Counted from the stretch's first letter, positions 50,820 to 59,224 are shown. The stretch is 64,000 nucleotides of DNA from JBPCMN01 sp013695115 (GCA_051002235.1 JBPCMN010000038.1:95029-159028); one strand, 5' to 3'. A program made the numbers and translations. Notes: generated from the letters alone by a model not told the origin.

Positions 50820-51419
50820 ATGCTGGCTGGCCGGGTCGTTCTCGTCACCGGCGGCGGGCAAGGCATGGGTCGCGGGATCGCGCTCGGAATCGAGGATGCG
50901 GGCGCGACCGTCGTGGTCGTGGATGGCCCCATCGAATCCCGAGCGGGCGCGGCGCGCGCCTTCGCCGATGCCGGGGCCGTTGACGCAGTAGTACACGCCC
51001 TCGTCGATCCCGATGCGCTCGTCAATGCGGAGCTCGTCGACATCGACGAGCCGACGTGGGACCGCCGGTGCGAGGCGGTGCTGCGCACCGCGCTGTGGTG
51101 CTGCCAGGCCGCGTTCGCCGCGTTCGACGAGCGCGGTGGTCGGATCGTGCTCGTGACACCAACCGTGGGACTGACCGGCGGAGTCGGCCTCGCCCCCTAC
51201 GCCACCGCGGTCGAAGGGATGCGGTCGCTGGCCAAGTCGGCCGCCCGCCAGTGGAGGAGCCGGGGCGTGACGGTGAACTGCGTCGCTCCTCGCATTGACG
51301 GGGCCCCGGATCTACGTACCGACGTGGCCCCGGTCGTCGCGATGTTGCTCGCCGACTCGGCCCACATCGTCACGGGGGCGACCCTGGTTGTCGACGGCGG
51401 CCTCGTGATGGCGCCGTGA
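50820..51419 (+). CDS. SDR-fold protein lacking catalytic residues
   Basis: The protein has 199 residues, short for an SDR. The nucleotide-binding start is canonical (VVLVTGGGQGMGRGIALGIE) and the C-terminal VTGATLVVDGGLVMAP is kept. The active site is not: the YxxxK position reads YATAV and the upstream Ser is Pro or Thr (VLVTPTVGLTGG). It probably binds NAD(P) without classical catalysis, perhaps as a partner of the intact SDR whose start overlaps its stop (GTGA). Confidence 0.85.
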   Translation: MLAGRVVLVTGGGQGMGRGIALGIEDAGATVVVVDGPIESRAGAARAFADAGAVDAVVHALVDPDALVNAELVDIDEPTWDRRCEAVLRTALWCCQAAFAAFDERGGRIVLVTPTVGLTGGVGLAPYATAVEGMRSLAKSAARQWRSRGVTVNCVAPRIDGAPDLRTDVAPVVAMLLADSAHIVTGATLVVDGGLVMAP

Positions 51420-52180
51420 GTGGCGTGCTCGCCGAACGCTGCGTCGTGGTGACCGGGGCAGGGGACGGCGTCGGGAAGGGGATCGCGTTGGCGTGCGGGA
51501 CCGCCGGCGCGCACGTCGTCGTTGCCGCCCGCCGCGAGAACGGCGCCGAGACCGTCGCCGAGATCGAGCGGCGTGGCGGATCGGGGACCTGGGCGCGCTG
51601 TGATGTCACGAACCTCGGCGAGGTCGAGGCGGCGGTAGCGACGGCCGTGGACGGCGCCGGTCGGCTCGACGTGATGGTGCACAACGCCACCAGCCGGCGT
51701 TCGAGCGAACCCGCTCGGCTCGAGGAGGTCGATGCAACGCTGTGGGAGGACCACGCATCGGTGTCGCTGACCGGCGCGTACCACTGCGCCCGGGCCGCGC
51801 TGCCCGAGCTGGAAAAGCGGGGTGGGCACTTCATCCTCATGACGTCGCCGGCGGGGATGGAGGGGAGCGCGACGCTGCCGGTGTACGGGGTGGTGAAGGG
51901 GGCGCTGCGCGGGCTCACCAAGAGCCTGGCGCGGGAGTGGGCGCCATTGGGCGTGACCGTGAACGTCGTGTCCCCGCTCGCGCAGACCCCCGCGATGGTC
52001 GACGCGTACGAGAAGGACCCGGAGCTCGAGCACCGCCTCGCCCGCCGCATCCCCATGGGTCGGATCGGCGATCCCGAGGCCGACATCGGCCCCGCCGTTG
52101 TGTTTCTGGCGAGCGACGGCGCCGGCTACATCACCGGCCAGACGCTCGTGGTGGACGGCGGCCGCTTCATGACGCTGTAG
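51416..52180 (+). CDS. Short-chain dehydrogenase/reductase
   Basis: The protein has 254 residues from the GTG at 51416. It has VVVTGAGDGVGKGIALACGT, HNATSRRSSEPARL, catalytic Ser in LMTSPAGMEG, YGVVKGALRG (YxxxK) and a C-terminal GQTLVVDGGRFMTL. All catalytic residues are present, unlike its coupled upstream neighbour. It is divergent from the P450-headed operon and may serve the same pathway. Confidence 0.92.
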   Translation: MSGVLAERCVVVTGAGDGVGKGIALACGTAGAHVVVAARRENGAETVAEIERRGGSGTWARCDVTNLGEVEAAVATAVDGAGRLDVMVHNATSRRSSEPARLEEVDATLWEDHASVSLTGAYHCARAALPELEKRGGHFILMTSPAGMEGSATLPVYGVVKGALRGLTKSLAREWAPLGVTVNVVSPLAQTPAMVDAYEKDPELEHRLARRIPMGRIGDPEADIGPAVVFLASDGAGYITGQTLVVDGGRFMTL

Positions 52181-52187
52181 TGGGCTC

Positions 52188-52504
52188 ATGAGCCGACGAG
52201 TCGAGAAGGGTCGCTTTACCGCCGATATCGATGGCGACTTTGTCGTCTTCCTGATCGGCATGCGCTTCAACCACACCTGGAGCCGTGGCGGCGTTTCAAC
52301 CTGGCAGTCCGGGCCTCGGGTGACGTCGGCATCTGGCACGAGACGTTCCGGGTGCGGGCGGGGGGAATACGAGTCCATACTCCAGCTGCCGTTGTTCGAT
52401 CTCGCGGCTGCCGCGAAGCAGGTGCCGCGTCGAGCAAGGCCGACACCGCCGCCGCCCGCATCGGTGCCACGGCCGTCGACGAACCGGTCGTGGAGCCGTA
52501 CTGA
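52188..52504 (+). pseudogene. DUF4188 gene, internally deleted and frameshifted
   Basis: The N-terminus RRVEKGRFTADIDGDFVVFL is typical of DUF4188 proteins. The next recognisable part, LEPWRRFNLAVRASGDVGIW, belongs near the C-terminus and is in another frame. GEYESILQLPLFDLAAAAKQ and the end ARIGATAVDEPVVEPY alternate between frames. About 40-60 residues of the middle are gone and at least three frame changes are required. I call it a decayed gene downstream of the SDR pair. Confidence 0.78.
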
Positions 52505-52522
52505 AGTGCCGAGTTTGGGGGC

Positions 52523-52906
52523 CTACTCGCCGCTGCCGTAGGGGCGGGTGATGACCTCGAGGAGATGACCGTCGGGGTCCTCCCAGTAGACGCCGCGCCC
52601 GCCGTCGTTGGTGTTGATCTGGCCCGACCGGTGCTGGGACGGGTCCGCCCAGTACTCGATCCTTCGGTCCTGGATGCGCCCGAAGACCTCGTCGAACTCC
52701 TCTTCGCTGATCAGGAAGGCGTAGTGCTGGGGCGCGATCTCGCCGTCGGTGTCGTGGTAGTCGAGGGAGACGCCGTTGCCGAGCTCGGCGACGAGGAAGG
52801 GGCCGAACGGGGTGGCGGCCGGCAGCCCGAGCAACTCGGTGAGAAACGTCGCCGATCGCTGCTGGTCGCGGCACCAGATGATGGTGTGGTTGAGCTGGGC
52901 GGCCAC
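52523..52906 (-). CDS. VOC family protein
   Basis: The protein has 127 residues. Two VOC modules: LNHTIIWCRDQQRSATFLTE with a His ligand, and GRGVYWEDPDGHLLEVITRP with the Glu ligand; LDYHDTDGEIAPQHYAFLIS supplies the middle His. The metal site (His/His/Glu) looks complete, suggesting an enzyme of the glyoxalase/dioxygenase superfamily. The substrate is unknown. It is divergent from the MmcQ-like gene over 32 bp. Confidence 0.87.
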   Translation of the reverse strand: MAAQLNHTIIWCRDQQRSATFLTELLGLPAATPFGPFLVAELGNGVSLDYHDTDGEIAPQHYAFLISEEEFDEVFGRIQDRRIEYWADPSQHRSGQINTNDGGRGVYWEDPDGHLLEVITRPYGSGE

Positions 52907-52938
52907 GCGCGGCGACGGTAGCGCGCCAGACTCGCGTC

Positions 52939-53301
52939 GTGGCCCGAGACCCCTTGCCGAAGCTGCGGAAGCTGTGCCTGGCGCTGCCCGAGGTAACCGA
53001 GCGGCTCAGCCACGGCGAGCCGACGTGGTTCGTGCGGGGCAAGAAGACGTTCGTGATGTACGCCGACCACCACCACGACGACCGGCGCGGGTTCTGGTGT
53101 GCCGCCCCGCCTGGCGCGCAGGATTCGATGGTGGCGTCCGACCCGGAGCGGTTCTTCGTCCCGCCCTACGTGGGCGGCCGAGGGTGGCTCGGCGTGTACC
53201 TGGACGTGCCAGTCGACTGGGACGAGATCGCCGGCATCGTCGACGACGCCTACCGGATGGTCGCGCCCAAGAAGCTGGTGGCCGAGCTCGACGCCGAGTA
53301 G
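52939..53301 (+). CDS. MmcQ/YjbR family DNA-binding-like protein
   Basis: The protein has 120 residues and a GTG start. The CyaY-like fold signature is LCLALPEVTERLSHGEPTWF, followed by VRGKKTFVMYADHHHDD and FFVPPYVGGRGWLGVYLD, and a C-terminal AYRMVAPKKLVAEL. Family members are small single-domain proteins annotated as DNA-binding from structural similarity; the biological role is unproven. Confidence 0.92.
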   Translation: MARDPLPKLRKLCLALPEVTERLSHGEPTWFVRGKKTFVMYADHHHDDRRGFWCAAPPGAQDSMVASDPERFFVPPYVGGRGWLGVYLDVPVDWDEIAGIVDDAYRMVAPKKLVAELDAE

Positions 53302-53317
53302 CGGTCAGCGTCAGGCC

Positions 53318-54433
53318 TCACCGAGACCGCTTCGATCGCCGGGACTTCCCCTTCTTCTCCTTCTTGGTCGGCTGCTTCGCCTTAGCCGGCGGCTTGGGGG
53401 CCTTGGCCTGCTTCTTCTTGCTTGCCGCCGTCTTTTTTACCTTCTTCTTGGTGCGCCCCTTCGCCGGCGTGTGGCCCCGTTCCTTTGCCGCTTGACGCTG
53501 CCGGCGCCGTCGTAGGGTCCGCGCCGAACCCTCGCGGATCCCTGCCTCCACCGTCTCCTCGGTCGGGGTGCCCGACACGTGGGCGAATTCGGGGAGCGCC
53601 AGCTCGACGCCGCGGCGAGGCGCGTCGAGCGCCTGCACGACGAACCGGCGCGTCTCACCCTTGCGCACCACCTCGCGCGCGCTGGGCGGCGGGGGATCGC
53701 CCATGGCCGTGAGCGGCACGTACCCGCGAACACCGTCGACCTCGACGAACGCGCCGTTCGACGCGTACTCGTCGACACGCCCTTCGACCTCGCTCCCGGG
53801 TGGGTGTCGGTCGATGAACCGCAGGAACGGATCGGGATCGTTGACCGTCCCCGACGGCGCCGTCTCGCCCTTGGCCCGTTTCACCCGCCGGCGGCGCTTG
53901 GGCTTGTCGGGCTCGAGGGAGTCAGCGGACGCCTCCTTGATCGCGTCCGCAACCACCTTCGGCGTCTTCGACGGGCGGGCAGCCTCGCGCACCGCCTGCT
54001 TGCTCCTCTCGCCTCGCACCGGGGTGCGGAGCGAGAAGATCCAGCCGACGCCCGGGACCGGCTTCGCCCCGATCAGCCGCCCGGTGTCGAAGAGCCAGTC
54101 GTACGCGCCGTGAAACTCCTGAAACGAGTCGTTGGAGACCACGATGCCGTCGGTGCGGTCGGCGATCTGGAGGAGAAACCCGTCGCCTCGCCCGATGGCC
54201 CCCGCGGGTGGCGAGACGAGGTCGCCGGCGGCGGCCGCGGCCTCGTAGGCGTCGCGCTCCGACGGGTCGATGCGGTGCGGGAACGAGGCATCGACGACGA
54301 CCGTGACCGTCGCTCCCGGATGCTCGGCCCGGAGCGCGTCGACAGCCTCGTTGAGCTGGGCCAGGCTCGGAAGGGTGCGACCCTCGGTCGCGAGGTTGGA
54401 GCCGTCGACGACGACGTGACGGCGCGGGCTCAC
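53318..54433 (-). CDS. NYN/Zc3h12a-like nuclease domain fused to S1 domain and basic tail
   Basis: The protein has 371 residues. Residues about 5-140 resemble a Zc3h12a-type NYN ribonuclease: HVVVDGSNLATEGRTLPSLA, VTVVVDASFPHRIDP, GRGDGFLLQIADRTDGIVVS and NDSFQEFHGAYDWL, with the acidic residues expected for metal binding. Residues about 205-280 form an S1 RNA-binding domain (GSEVEGRVDEYASNGAFVEV). The last 60 residues are extremely Lys-rich, like histone H1 tails. It is probably an RNA-processing or RNA-decay protein. The methyltransferase gene upstream overlaps by 4 bp. Confidence 0.85.
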   Translation of the reverse strand: MSPRRHVVVDGSNLATEGRTLPSLAQLNEAVDALRAEHPGATVTVVVDASFPHRIDPSERDAYEAAAAAGDLVSPPAGAIGRGDGFLLQIADRTDGIVVSNDSFQEFHGAYDWLFDTGRLIGAKPVPGVGWIFSLRTPVRGERSKQAVREAARPSKTPKVVADAIKEASADSLEPDKPKRRRRVKRAKGETAPSGTVNDPDPFLRFIDRHPPGSEVEGRVDEYASNGAFVEVDGVRGYVPLTAMGDPPPPSAREVVRKGETRRFVVQALDAPRRGVELALPEFAHVSGTPTEETVEAGIREGSARTLRRRRQRQAAKERGHTPAKGRTKKKVKKTAASKKKQAKAPKPPAKAKQPTKKEKKGKSRRSKRSR

Positions 54434-55059
54434 GGCACCAACGCTCTCACGTACAGGCGTTGGGTTGGTGCCTCGGTGTCGTAGGGCGCCCGCTGGATGG
54501 CCTCCTCGACCCGGAAGCCCGCTCCCTCGACGAGCGAGACGAGCTCGTCGCGTTCGAAGAACGTGGCCTCGAACGGCACCGGCTTCCCGAGGAAGTCGTC
54601 GCGGCGCACCGACCCCGTGCCGGCGTGGACGGCGACTACGAGCTCGCCGCCGGTCCGAATCACCCGCCAGAACTCGCGCATCACACCCGGTACGCCCTCG
54701 CGGGGGATGTGGATGACCGAGTAGAACGCGACGATTCCGGCCAGGGCGGCGTCCTCGACGTCCAGTGCCCCCATGTCGCCCACGTCGAAGCGGAGGCCGG
54801 GGTTCAGGCGGCGGGCGACCTCGACCATCTCGGGCGACAGGTCGACGCCCGCGACCTCGACTCCCCGTTCGTGCAGGTACCGGGCGATGTGGCCGGGCCC
54901 GCAGCCGATGTCGAGCACGAGACCACGGTCCTGGGTGCGCTCCGCGTACGCGTCGAGGAGCTCGCGGTCGAACAGCTTGCGGTCGAGCTCGTCGAAGAAC
55001 GTGTCGGCGTACGTCTCGGCGACCTGGTCGTAGCTCGCCCGCAGCTCGTCAGAATCCAC
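54430..55059 (-). CDS. Class I SAM-dependent methyltransferase
   Basis: The protein has 209 residues. It starts SYDQVAETYADTFFDELDRK, with SAM motif I VLDIGCGPGHIARYL, the acidic residue at the end of strand 2 (VAGVDLSPEMVEVA) and motif II GDMGALDVEDAALAGIVAFY. The substrate is unknown; it is of the Methyltransf_11/25 type. Translational coupling to the NYN-S1 gene could mean RNA- or protein-related methylation, but this is weak inference. Confidence 0.92.
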   Translation of the reverse strand: MDSDELRASYDQVAETYADTFFDELDRKLFDRELLDAYAERTQDRGLVLDIGCGPGHIARYLHERGVEVAGVDLSPEMVEVARRLNPGLRFDVGDMGALDVEDAALAGIVAFYSVIHIPREGVPGVMREFWRVIRTGGELVVAVHAGTGSVRRDDFLGKPVPFEATFFERDELVSLVEGAGFRVEEAIQRAPYDTEAPTQRLYVRALVP

Positions 55060-55067
55060 GCCCGGAA

Positions 55068-55391
55068 CTAGATCTTGGAGACCCAGAGGTAGGTCACACC
55101 CGACTCGCTCTCGAAGTCGGCATGCGTCGAGCCGGCCGCGGCCGCGTACGCGTCACCGCGACCAAGCTCCTTGCCCTGGGTGCGCACCGTGCCGTCGACC
55201 ACGTAGACGAGCTCGGGGTTGCCGTGCTCGTGTGGGTCGCCCTTGTAGCCGGCCTCGGCCTCGATGAGCACGATGTGGAACCCGTCGGCCACGCCGAGCA
55301 CCTTGGCCCGCGCGTTCCCGCCCGAGCCCCACGGCACCCAGTCGATCTCGTCGAACGCCCCGATGTCCCAACCCTCGAGTGAAATCTCCAT
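55068..55391 (-). CDS. Small single-domain cupin
   Basis: The protein has 107 residues from the ATG at 55391. The cupin motifs are FHIVLIEAEAGYKGDPHEHGNPELVYVVDG (His-x-His...Glu) and GDAYAAAAGSTHADFESESG (second His), so a metal could be bound. Function ranges from sugar isomerase to dioxygenase or binding protein in this superfamily. It is 8 bp upstream of the methyltransferase gene and likely co-transcribed. Confidence 0.87.
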   Translation of the reverse strand: MEISLEGWDIGAFDEIDWVPWGSGGNARAKVLGVADGFHIVLIEAEAGYKGDPHEHGNPELVYVVDGTVRTQGKELGRGDAYAAAAGSTHADFESESGVTYLWVSKI

Positions 55392-55447
55392 CCGGCGAGT
55401 GTCGCATGTCATCTGGTCCGAAGGACAACAGGTCAGGCCCGTCCGAG

Positions 55448-55906
55448 CTACGGCGGTGACTCCGACGGTTGTCGATCCCGCCCGTAGACCCAGGACGCGT
55501 AGATGAGCCCACGACCGTCGGGGTCGAGAAACGTGATGCCGCCGTTGGCCTCCCAATACGGATGTTGGTCGCGTACCGGGCGGACGCCATTGTCGAGCAG
55601 CTTCTTCGTGGCGTCGTCCACCGAGGCCTGGTCCTGCAGGTAGAAGACCAGTTGATCGAATGGGTCGATCGGCGAGCTGGTCTGCGTCGAGCGAACGATC
55701 TCGAGGTGGGTGGGGGAGTCGGGCAGCCCGAAGATGGTTCCGTCCTCCCCGTAGCTGCCATGGAACCCGTCGATGACCGGGAGTCCCACCAGATCTCGGT
55801 AGAAACTTACCGCCGCGTCGTAATCGGCGCTCGAACGCACGATCCGAAGCGATCCGACGCGCATATGCCCGGGCCACTCGGCCGAAACGGACCTGTCTTG
55901 AGGCAT
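55448..55906 (-). CDS. VOC family protein
   Basis: The protein has 152 residues. It has VGSLRIVRSSADYDAAVSFY, VGLPVIDGFHGSYGEDGTIF, then HLEIVRSTQT and ITFLDPDGRGLIYASWVYGR. The typical final Glu ligand is replaced (Ile-Tyr), so metal catalysis is doubtful. It may be a binding protein of the bleomycin-resistance type. It is divergent from the cupin gene at 56140. Confidence 0.82.
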   Translation of the reverse strand: MPQDRSVSAEWPGHMRVGSLRIVRSSADYDAAVSFYRDLVGLPVIDGFHGSYGEDGTIFGLPDSPTHLEIVRSTQTSSPIDPFDQLVFYLQDQASVDDATKKLLDNGVRPVRDQHPYWEANGGITFLDPDGRGLIYASWVYGRDRQPSESPP

Positions 55907-56139
55907 AGGCGACGTTAGCCAGGTATCGCAGACAGAACCGCCTGCGCGGCTCGATGAGGTCGACCGGCTTTCGTTCTCACAGTGGGGGAGAGATATCGGT
56001 AAACCCGATGCGCACTGACCGTTCGGGATCCGAGACGGTCACGAAGCGCCGACCTGCCTTCGACGCGTAGTCAGGCCACGGATAGCGCGCGCCGTCCCGG
56101 TAACGTTTCAGCGCCAGGAAGTAGCTGAGGGGAGGTCAC
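55907..56139. other. Intergenic region between divergent genes
   Basis: This 233-bp spacer separates the VOC gene (minus) from the cupin gene (plus). It ends in GGGGAGG, a strong ribosome binding site 6 bp before the ATG at 56140. I see no convincing promoter hexamers, repeat or RNA gene in it. Confidence 0.5.
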
Positions 56140-56595
56140 ATGGCGGGTGGCCCGCGGATCACGCATCTCGACGATTTCGAGTGGAACGAGGTGCGGCGCC
56201 AGCAGCACGGCGACCACACGGCCTCCGTCCACGAGAAGTGGGTCGAGTTCTCGGACCACTACCTCTCCCTCTACGCCCGCTGGGATCCGGGCATGATCGT
56301 GCAGCCCCACGGCCACAACAGCGACCACGTGGTGTTCGTGATCGAGGGTGACATGACCTGCGGCGATGTGCACTGCCCGCCCGGTACCCACATCGCCCTC
56401 GACCAGGGCGACACGTTCGGGCCCTTCGTCGCCGGGCCCGACGGCGTCGTGCTGTTCGAGGTGATGATGGGCGACCCCCGCTCGTTCCCGGCCGACCCCG
56501 AGGGCTACGAGCGCTTCCTCGCCGAGCGGGGCGTGGTGCAGCTCCCGAACCCGCCGATCAAGCTGCCCCACGGCTACGAGGACACCCGGCGCTGA
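56140..56595 (+). CDS. Cupin domain protein
   Basis: The protein has 151 residues. Cupin motif 1 is MIVQPHGHNSDHVVFVIEGD (His-x-His...) and motif 2 is HCPPGTHIALDQGDTFGPFV. The PHGH pattern suggests a metal site. The C-terminal helix (DPEGYERFLAERGV) is a usual extension. Its strong ribosome binding site predicts good expression. It is followed after 2 bp by the LLM remnant, which shows that an LLM-type oxidoreductase was once its operon partner. Confidence 0.88.
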   Translation: MAGGPRITHLDDFEWNEVRRQQHGDHTASVHEKWVEFSDHYLSLYARWDPGMIVQPHGHNSDHVVFVIEGDMTCGDVHCPPGTHIALDQGDTFGPFVAGPDGVVLFEVMMGDPRSFPADPEGYERFLAERGVVQLPNPPIKLPHGYEDTRR

Positions 56596-56597
56596 GC

Positions 56598-56786
56598 GTG
56601 ACGCGGTTCGGGCGCGCTTCGGTCTCGCTGCGGCTTTACCCCCACAACGACCTGGCGGCGCCGGCGATCGTCGACGAGCGGGCCCAGGCCGCGCTCGCCG
56701 CCGACACGGCTTCGACGGCGTCATGCGAGCAGATCGTCCGGCTCGGCGACGACATGCTCGTTCCGCTCCGCAAAGCGCTCGCGTGA
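56598..56786 (+). pseudogene. Remnant of LLM-class flavin-dependent oxidoreductase
   Basis: The start RFGRASVSLRLYPHNDLAAP and VDERAQAALAAD match the N-terminus of LLM oxidoreductases. After Ala-Asp one base is missing: restoring it would give His-Gly-Phe-Asp-Gly-Val-Met, the expected next block. The sequence then jumps to EQIVRLGDDMLVPLRKALA, a plausible C-terminal end. About 250 residues of the barrel are gone. It cannot fold as an enzyme. Confidence 0.78.
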
Positions 56787-56796
56787 GCGCGGCGCG

Positions 56797-57081
56797 TTAG
56801 CTCCCTGGCTGCTGAAGTGCCGCCGAGATCTCGGCCACCAGAGGCTCGACGTTGGGCCAGTCATTCCCCGCGATGCTCAACTTGACACCACCTCGACCGC
56901 TGAACTTGTTCGAGAAGTCCACGACGTAGTTTCCGTTGTTCGTCGGGCCCGAGACCTGCATGCTGAGCATCAACAGATGGAAACGTCCGGGCATGTTCTC
57001 GCCGAAGAACTCCACGACTCGGCCGTCGAAGGTAACGACGACGTTGCCGAGAATGAGATCTTGAAATGCCGCCTCGCGCAC
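56797..57081 (-). CDS. Hypothetical 94-residue protein
   Basis: The protein begins MREAAFQDLILGNVVVTFDG and alternates hydrophobic strands (VVEFFGENMPGRFHLLMLSM) with polar turns, ending in a helix (VEPLVAEISAALQQP). This is compatible with a small PH-like or beta-barrel plus helix domain; I recognise no family with confidence. The gene is lower in GC than its neighbours and lies inverted between two copies of a 13-bp repeat, which hints at acquisition. Confidence 0.6.
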   Translation of the reverse strand: MREAAFQDLILGNVVVTFDGRVVEFFGENMPGRFHLLMLSMQVSGPTNNGNYVVDFSNKFSGRGGVKLSIAGNDWPNVEPLVAEISAALQQPGS

Positions 57082-57166
57082 GAAATCAGGGTAGCGGGCT
57101 GCAGTCGCCCGCTAGCGTTCCGCTGCCGACGCGACCACACTGGTTGCAGTGGACCAAGGCGCTCGC

Positions 57167-57586
57167 GTGAGTGCCGACCATATCCGGTCACCGCACGAGC
57201 CGCTGCGCCTGGCCCGGCTCGCCGTCGGCGTCCACTACGCCAAGCCAGCCACGGCGGCGCGCTGGCTGCGCGACGTCTTCGGGTTCGCGCCCGCCGGCAA
57301 CATCCCCGATGTCGAGCCCGACGACGACCACACCTGGATCGAGTTCCACATCGGGAACTGCTCCCTGATGGTGTTCAAGCGAGAAGGTGACCTCGGCGAA
57401 GACGCCCCGGCCACCCACACGCCGTGGGTGTTCGTCGACGATCTCGACGCGCATTACGCCCACGCGAAGGAGAGCGGGGCATCCATCCTCCAGGACATCT
57501 GGCAGCACGGGGCGCGTGCCTATGACGCTGCCGACCTCGAGGGCAATCGCTGGACGTTCGTCCAGGCGAGTCCGCTAATGCGCTGA
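57167..57586 (+). CDS. VOC family protein
   Basis: The protein has 139 residues from the GTG at 57167, chosen because a TGA overlaps it (GTGA) as if an upstream partner once ended there; the GTG at 57149 is an alternative. Motifs: LARLAVGVHYAKPATAARWL with His, HTWIEFHIGNCSLMVFKREG and DLEGNRWTFVQASPLMR. It belongs to the VOC branch with YdcJ/PhnB-like members (substrate unknown). Its 3' end overlaps the convergent monooxygenase gene by 12 bp. Confidence 0.85.
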   Translation: MSADHIRSPHEPLRLARLAVGVHYAKPATAARWLRDVFGFAPAGNIPDVEPDDDHTWIEFHIGNCSLMVFKREGDLGEDAPATHTPWVFVDDLDAHYAHAKESGASILQDIWQHGARAYDAADLEGNRWTFVQASPLMR

Positions 57587-59224
57587 GCTCGCCGACCGCT
57601 CGGGCTCCGGTGTGATCACCGGGGTGAGCGTGAAGCCTCGGTAGTCGTCGGCGGCGACGTCGTTGACGACCTCGGTGTAGTGGGGGAGGCCACCGATGTA
57701 GGGCATGAACACACGCGGCTTGCCGGGCACGTTGGCGCCCATGTACCAGGAGTTGGCGTGCGGGAACAGCGTCAGGTCGGCGACCTCGTTGACGTGGTCG
57801 ACCCAGTCGTCCTCCGCGTCCACCGTGGTGTCGATCGACGCCAGATCTCGCTCGCGCAGGTAGGCGATGCAGTCGGCGACCCAGTCGACGTGCTGCTCGA
57901 TCGCCACCGCCATGTTGACCAGCACCGACGGGCTTCCCGGGCCGGTGATCGTGAAGAGGTTGGGGAAGCCGGCGGTGGCGAGGCCGAGGTACGTGCGGGG
58001 CCCAGCGGCCCACTTGTTCCGCAGCGCCACACCCCCGACGCCGGTGATGTCGGGGCCGAGCAGCGGGCCGGTCATGGCGTCGAACCCGGTGGCGAACACG
58101 ATCGCATCGAGCTCGTACTCGTCGGTCGTGGTGCGGACACCCGTCGGCGTGATCTCGACGATGGGCGTCGCCCGGACATCCACGAGCGACACGTCGTCGC
58201 GGTTGTAGGTGGCGTAGTAGTCGCTGTCGAGGCAGGGCCGCTTGGTCCCGAACGGGTGCGTGCGAGGGCTCAGCCGCTCGGCGACCTCGGGGTCATCGAC
58301 GATCTCGTGGATGCGGGCGCGCACGAACTCGGCCGCGGTCTCGTTGGCGTCCCGGTCGACGAGCAGGTCGTTGAACGCGGCCACCATGCCGTACAGGGTC
58401 CCGGTTGCCCATGCCCGCTCGTAGGTCGCCTGCCGGGCATCGGCGTCGAGCTCGAGCGCGGAGTGCTCGGGCATCGGCACCACGACACCGGCGCGTGACT
58501 CGCGCATTCGCTGACGGTGCTCGCGGTAGACGGCCTTGCGCGCCTCGACCGACTCGGGGTCGAGCGGGAAGTTCTTGGCCGGCATCGAGAAGTTCGGTGT
58601 GCGCTGGAACACCGTGAGGCGCGCGGCCTGCTGGGCGATGACCGGGATCGATTGGATGCCCGACGAGCCGGTGCCGATGACCCCGACGCGCTGGCCGGCG
58701 AAGTCGAACCCCTCGTGGGGCCACCGACCGGTGTGGAAGGTGTCGCCCCTGAAGGTGTCGATCCCGTCGATCTCGGGTTGCTTCGCCGCCGACAGACAGC
58801 CGGTGGCCATGATCACGAACTGGGCCGACACCCGATTGCCACGGTCGGTGTCGATGTGCCACCGCTGCGCCGCCTCGTCCCACGTCGCCGCCGTGACCCG
58901 GGTCTCGAACTGGGTGTCGCGGCGCAGGTCGAACCGGTCGGCTACGTGGTCGACGTAGCGCAGGATCTCGGGCTGGGTGGCGTAGCGCTCCGTCCAGGTC
59001 CACTCCTGCTCGACCTCGGGTGAGAACGAGTAGCAGTAGTCCATCGACTCGACGTCGCAGCGCGCCCCGGGATAGCGGTTCCACCACCACGTCCCGCCGA
59101 CATCGCCGGCCGCTTCGAAGCCCTGGAGGGTCAGATCGAGTTGGCGCAGGCGGTGGTGGGCGTAGAGCCCGGCGAGGCCGGCGCCGACGACGACGGCGTC
59201 GACTTCGCGGCGGGGTTCGGTCAC
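57575..59224 (-). CDS. Baeyer-Villiger-type flavin monooxygenase
   Basis: The protein has 549 residues. The FAD motif is VVVGAGLAGLYAHHRLRQLD, the BVMO fingerprint is FRGDTFHTGRWPHEGFDFAG (FxGxxxHxxxW), and the NADPH motif is GVIGTGSSGIQSIPVIAQQA. WNRYPGARCDVESMDYCYSF is the substrate-side block of the cyclohexanone/steroid type BVMOs. It inserts oxygen next to a ketone to give an ester or lactone. It is not in an operon but fits the catabolic theme of the region. Confidence 0.94.
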   Translation of the reverse strand: MTEPRREVDAVVVGAGLAGLYAHHRLRQLDLTLQGFEAAGDVGGTWWWNRYPGARCDVESMDYCYSFSPEVEQEWTWTERYATQPEILRYVDHVADRFDLRRDTQFETRVTAATWDEAAQRWHIDTDRGNRVSAQFVIMATGCLSAAKQPEIDGIDTFRGDTFHTGRWPHEGFDFAGQRVGVIGTGSSGIQSIPVIAQQAARLTVFQRTPNFSMPAKNFPLDPESVEARKAVYREHRQRMRESRAGVVVPMPEHSALELDADARQATYERAWATGTLYGMVAAFNDLLVDRDANETAAEFVRARIHEIVDDPEVAERLSPRTHPFGTKRPCLDSDYYATYNRDDVSLVDVRATPIVEITPTGVRTTTDEYELDAIVFATGFDAMTGPLLGPDITGVGGVALRNKWAAGPRTYLGLATAGFPNLFTITGPGSPSVLVNMAVAIEQHVDWVADCIAYLRERDLASIDTTVDAEDDWVDHVNEVADLTLFPHANSWYMGANVPGKPRVFMPYIGGLPHYTEVVNDVAADDYRGFTLTPVITPEPERSASSAH

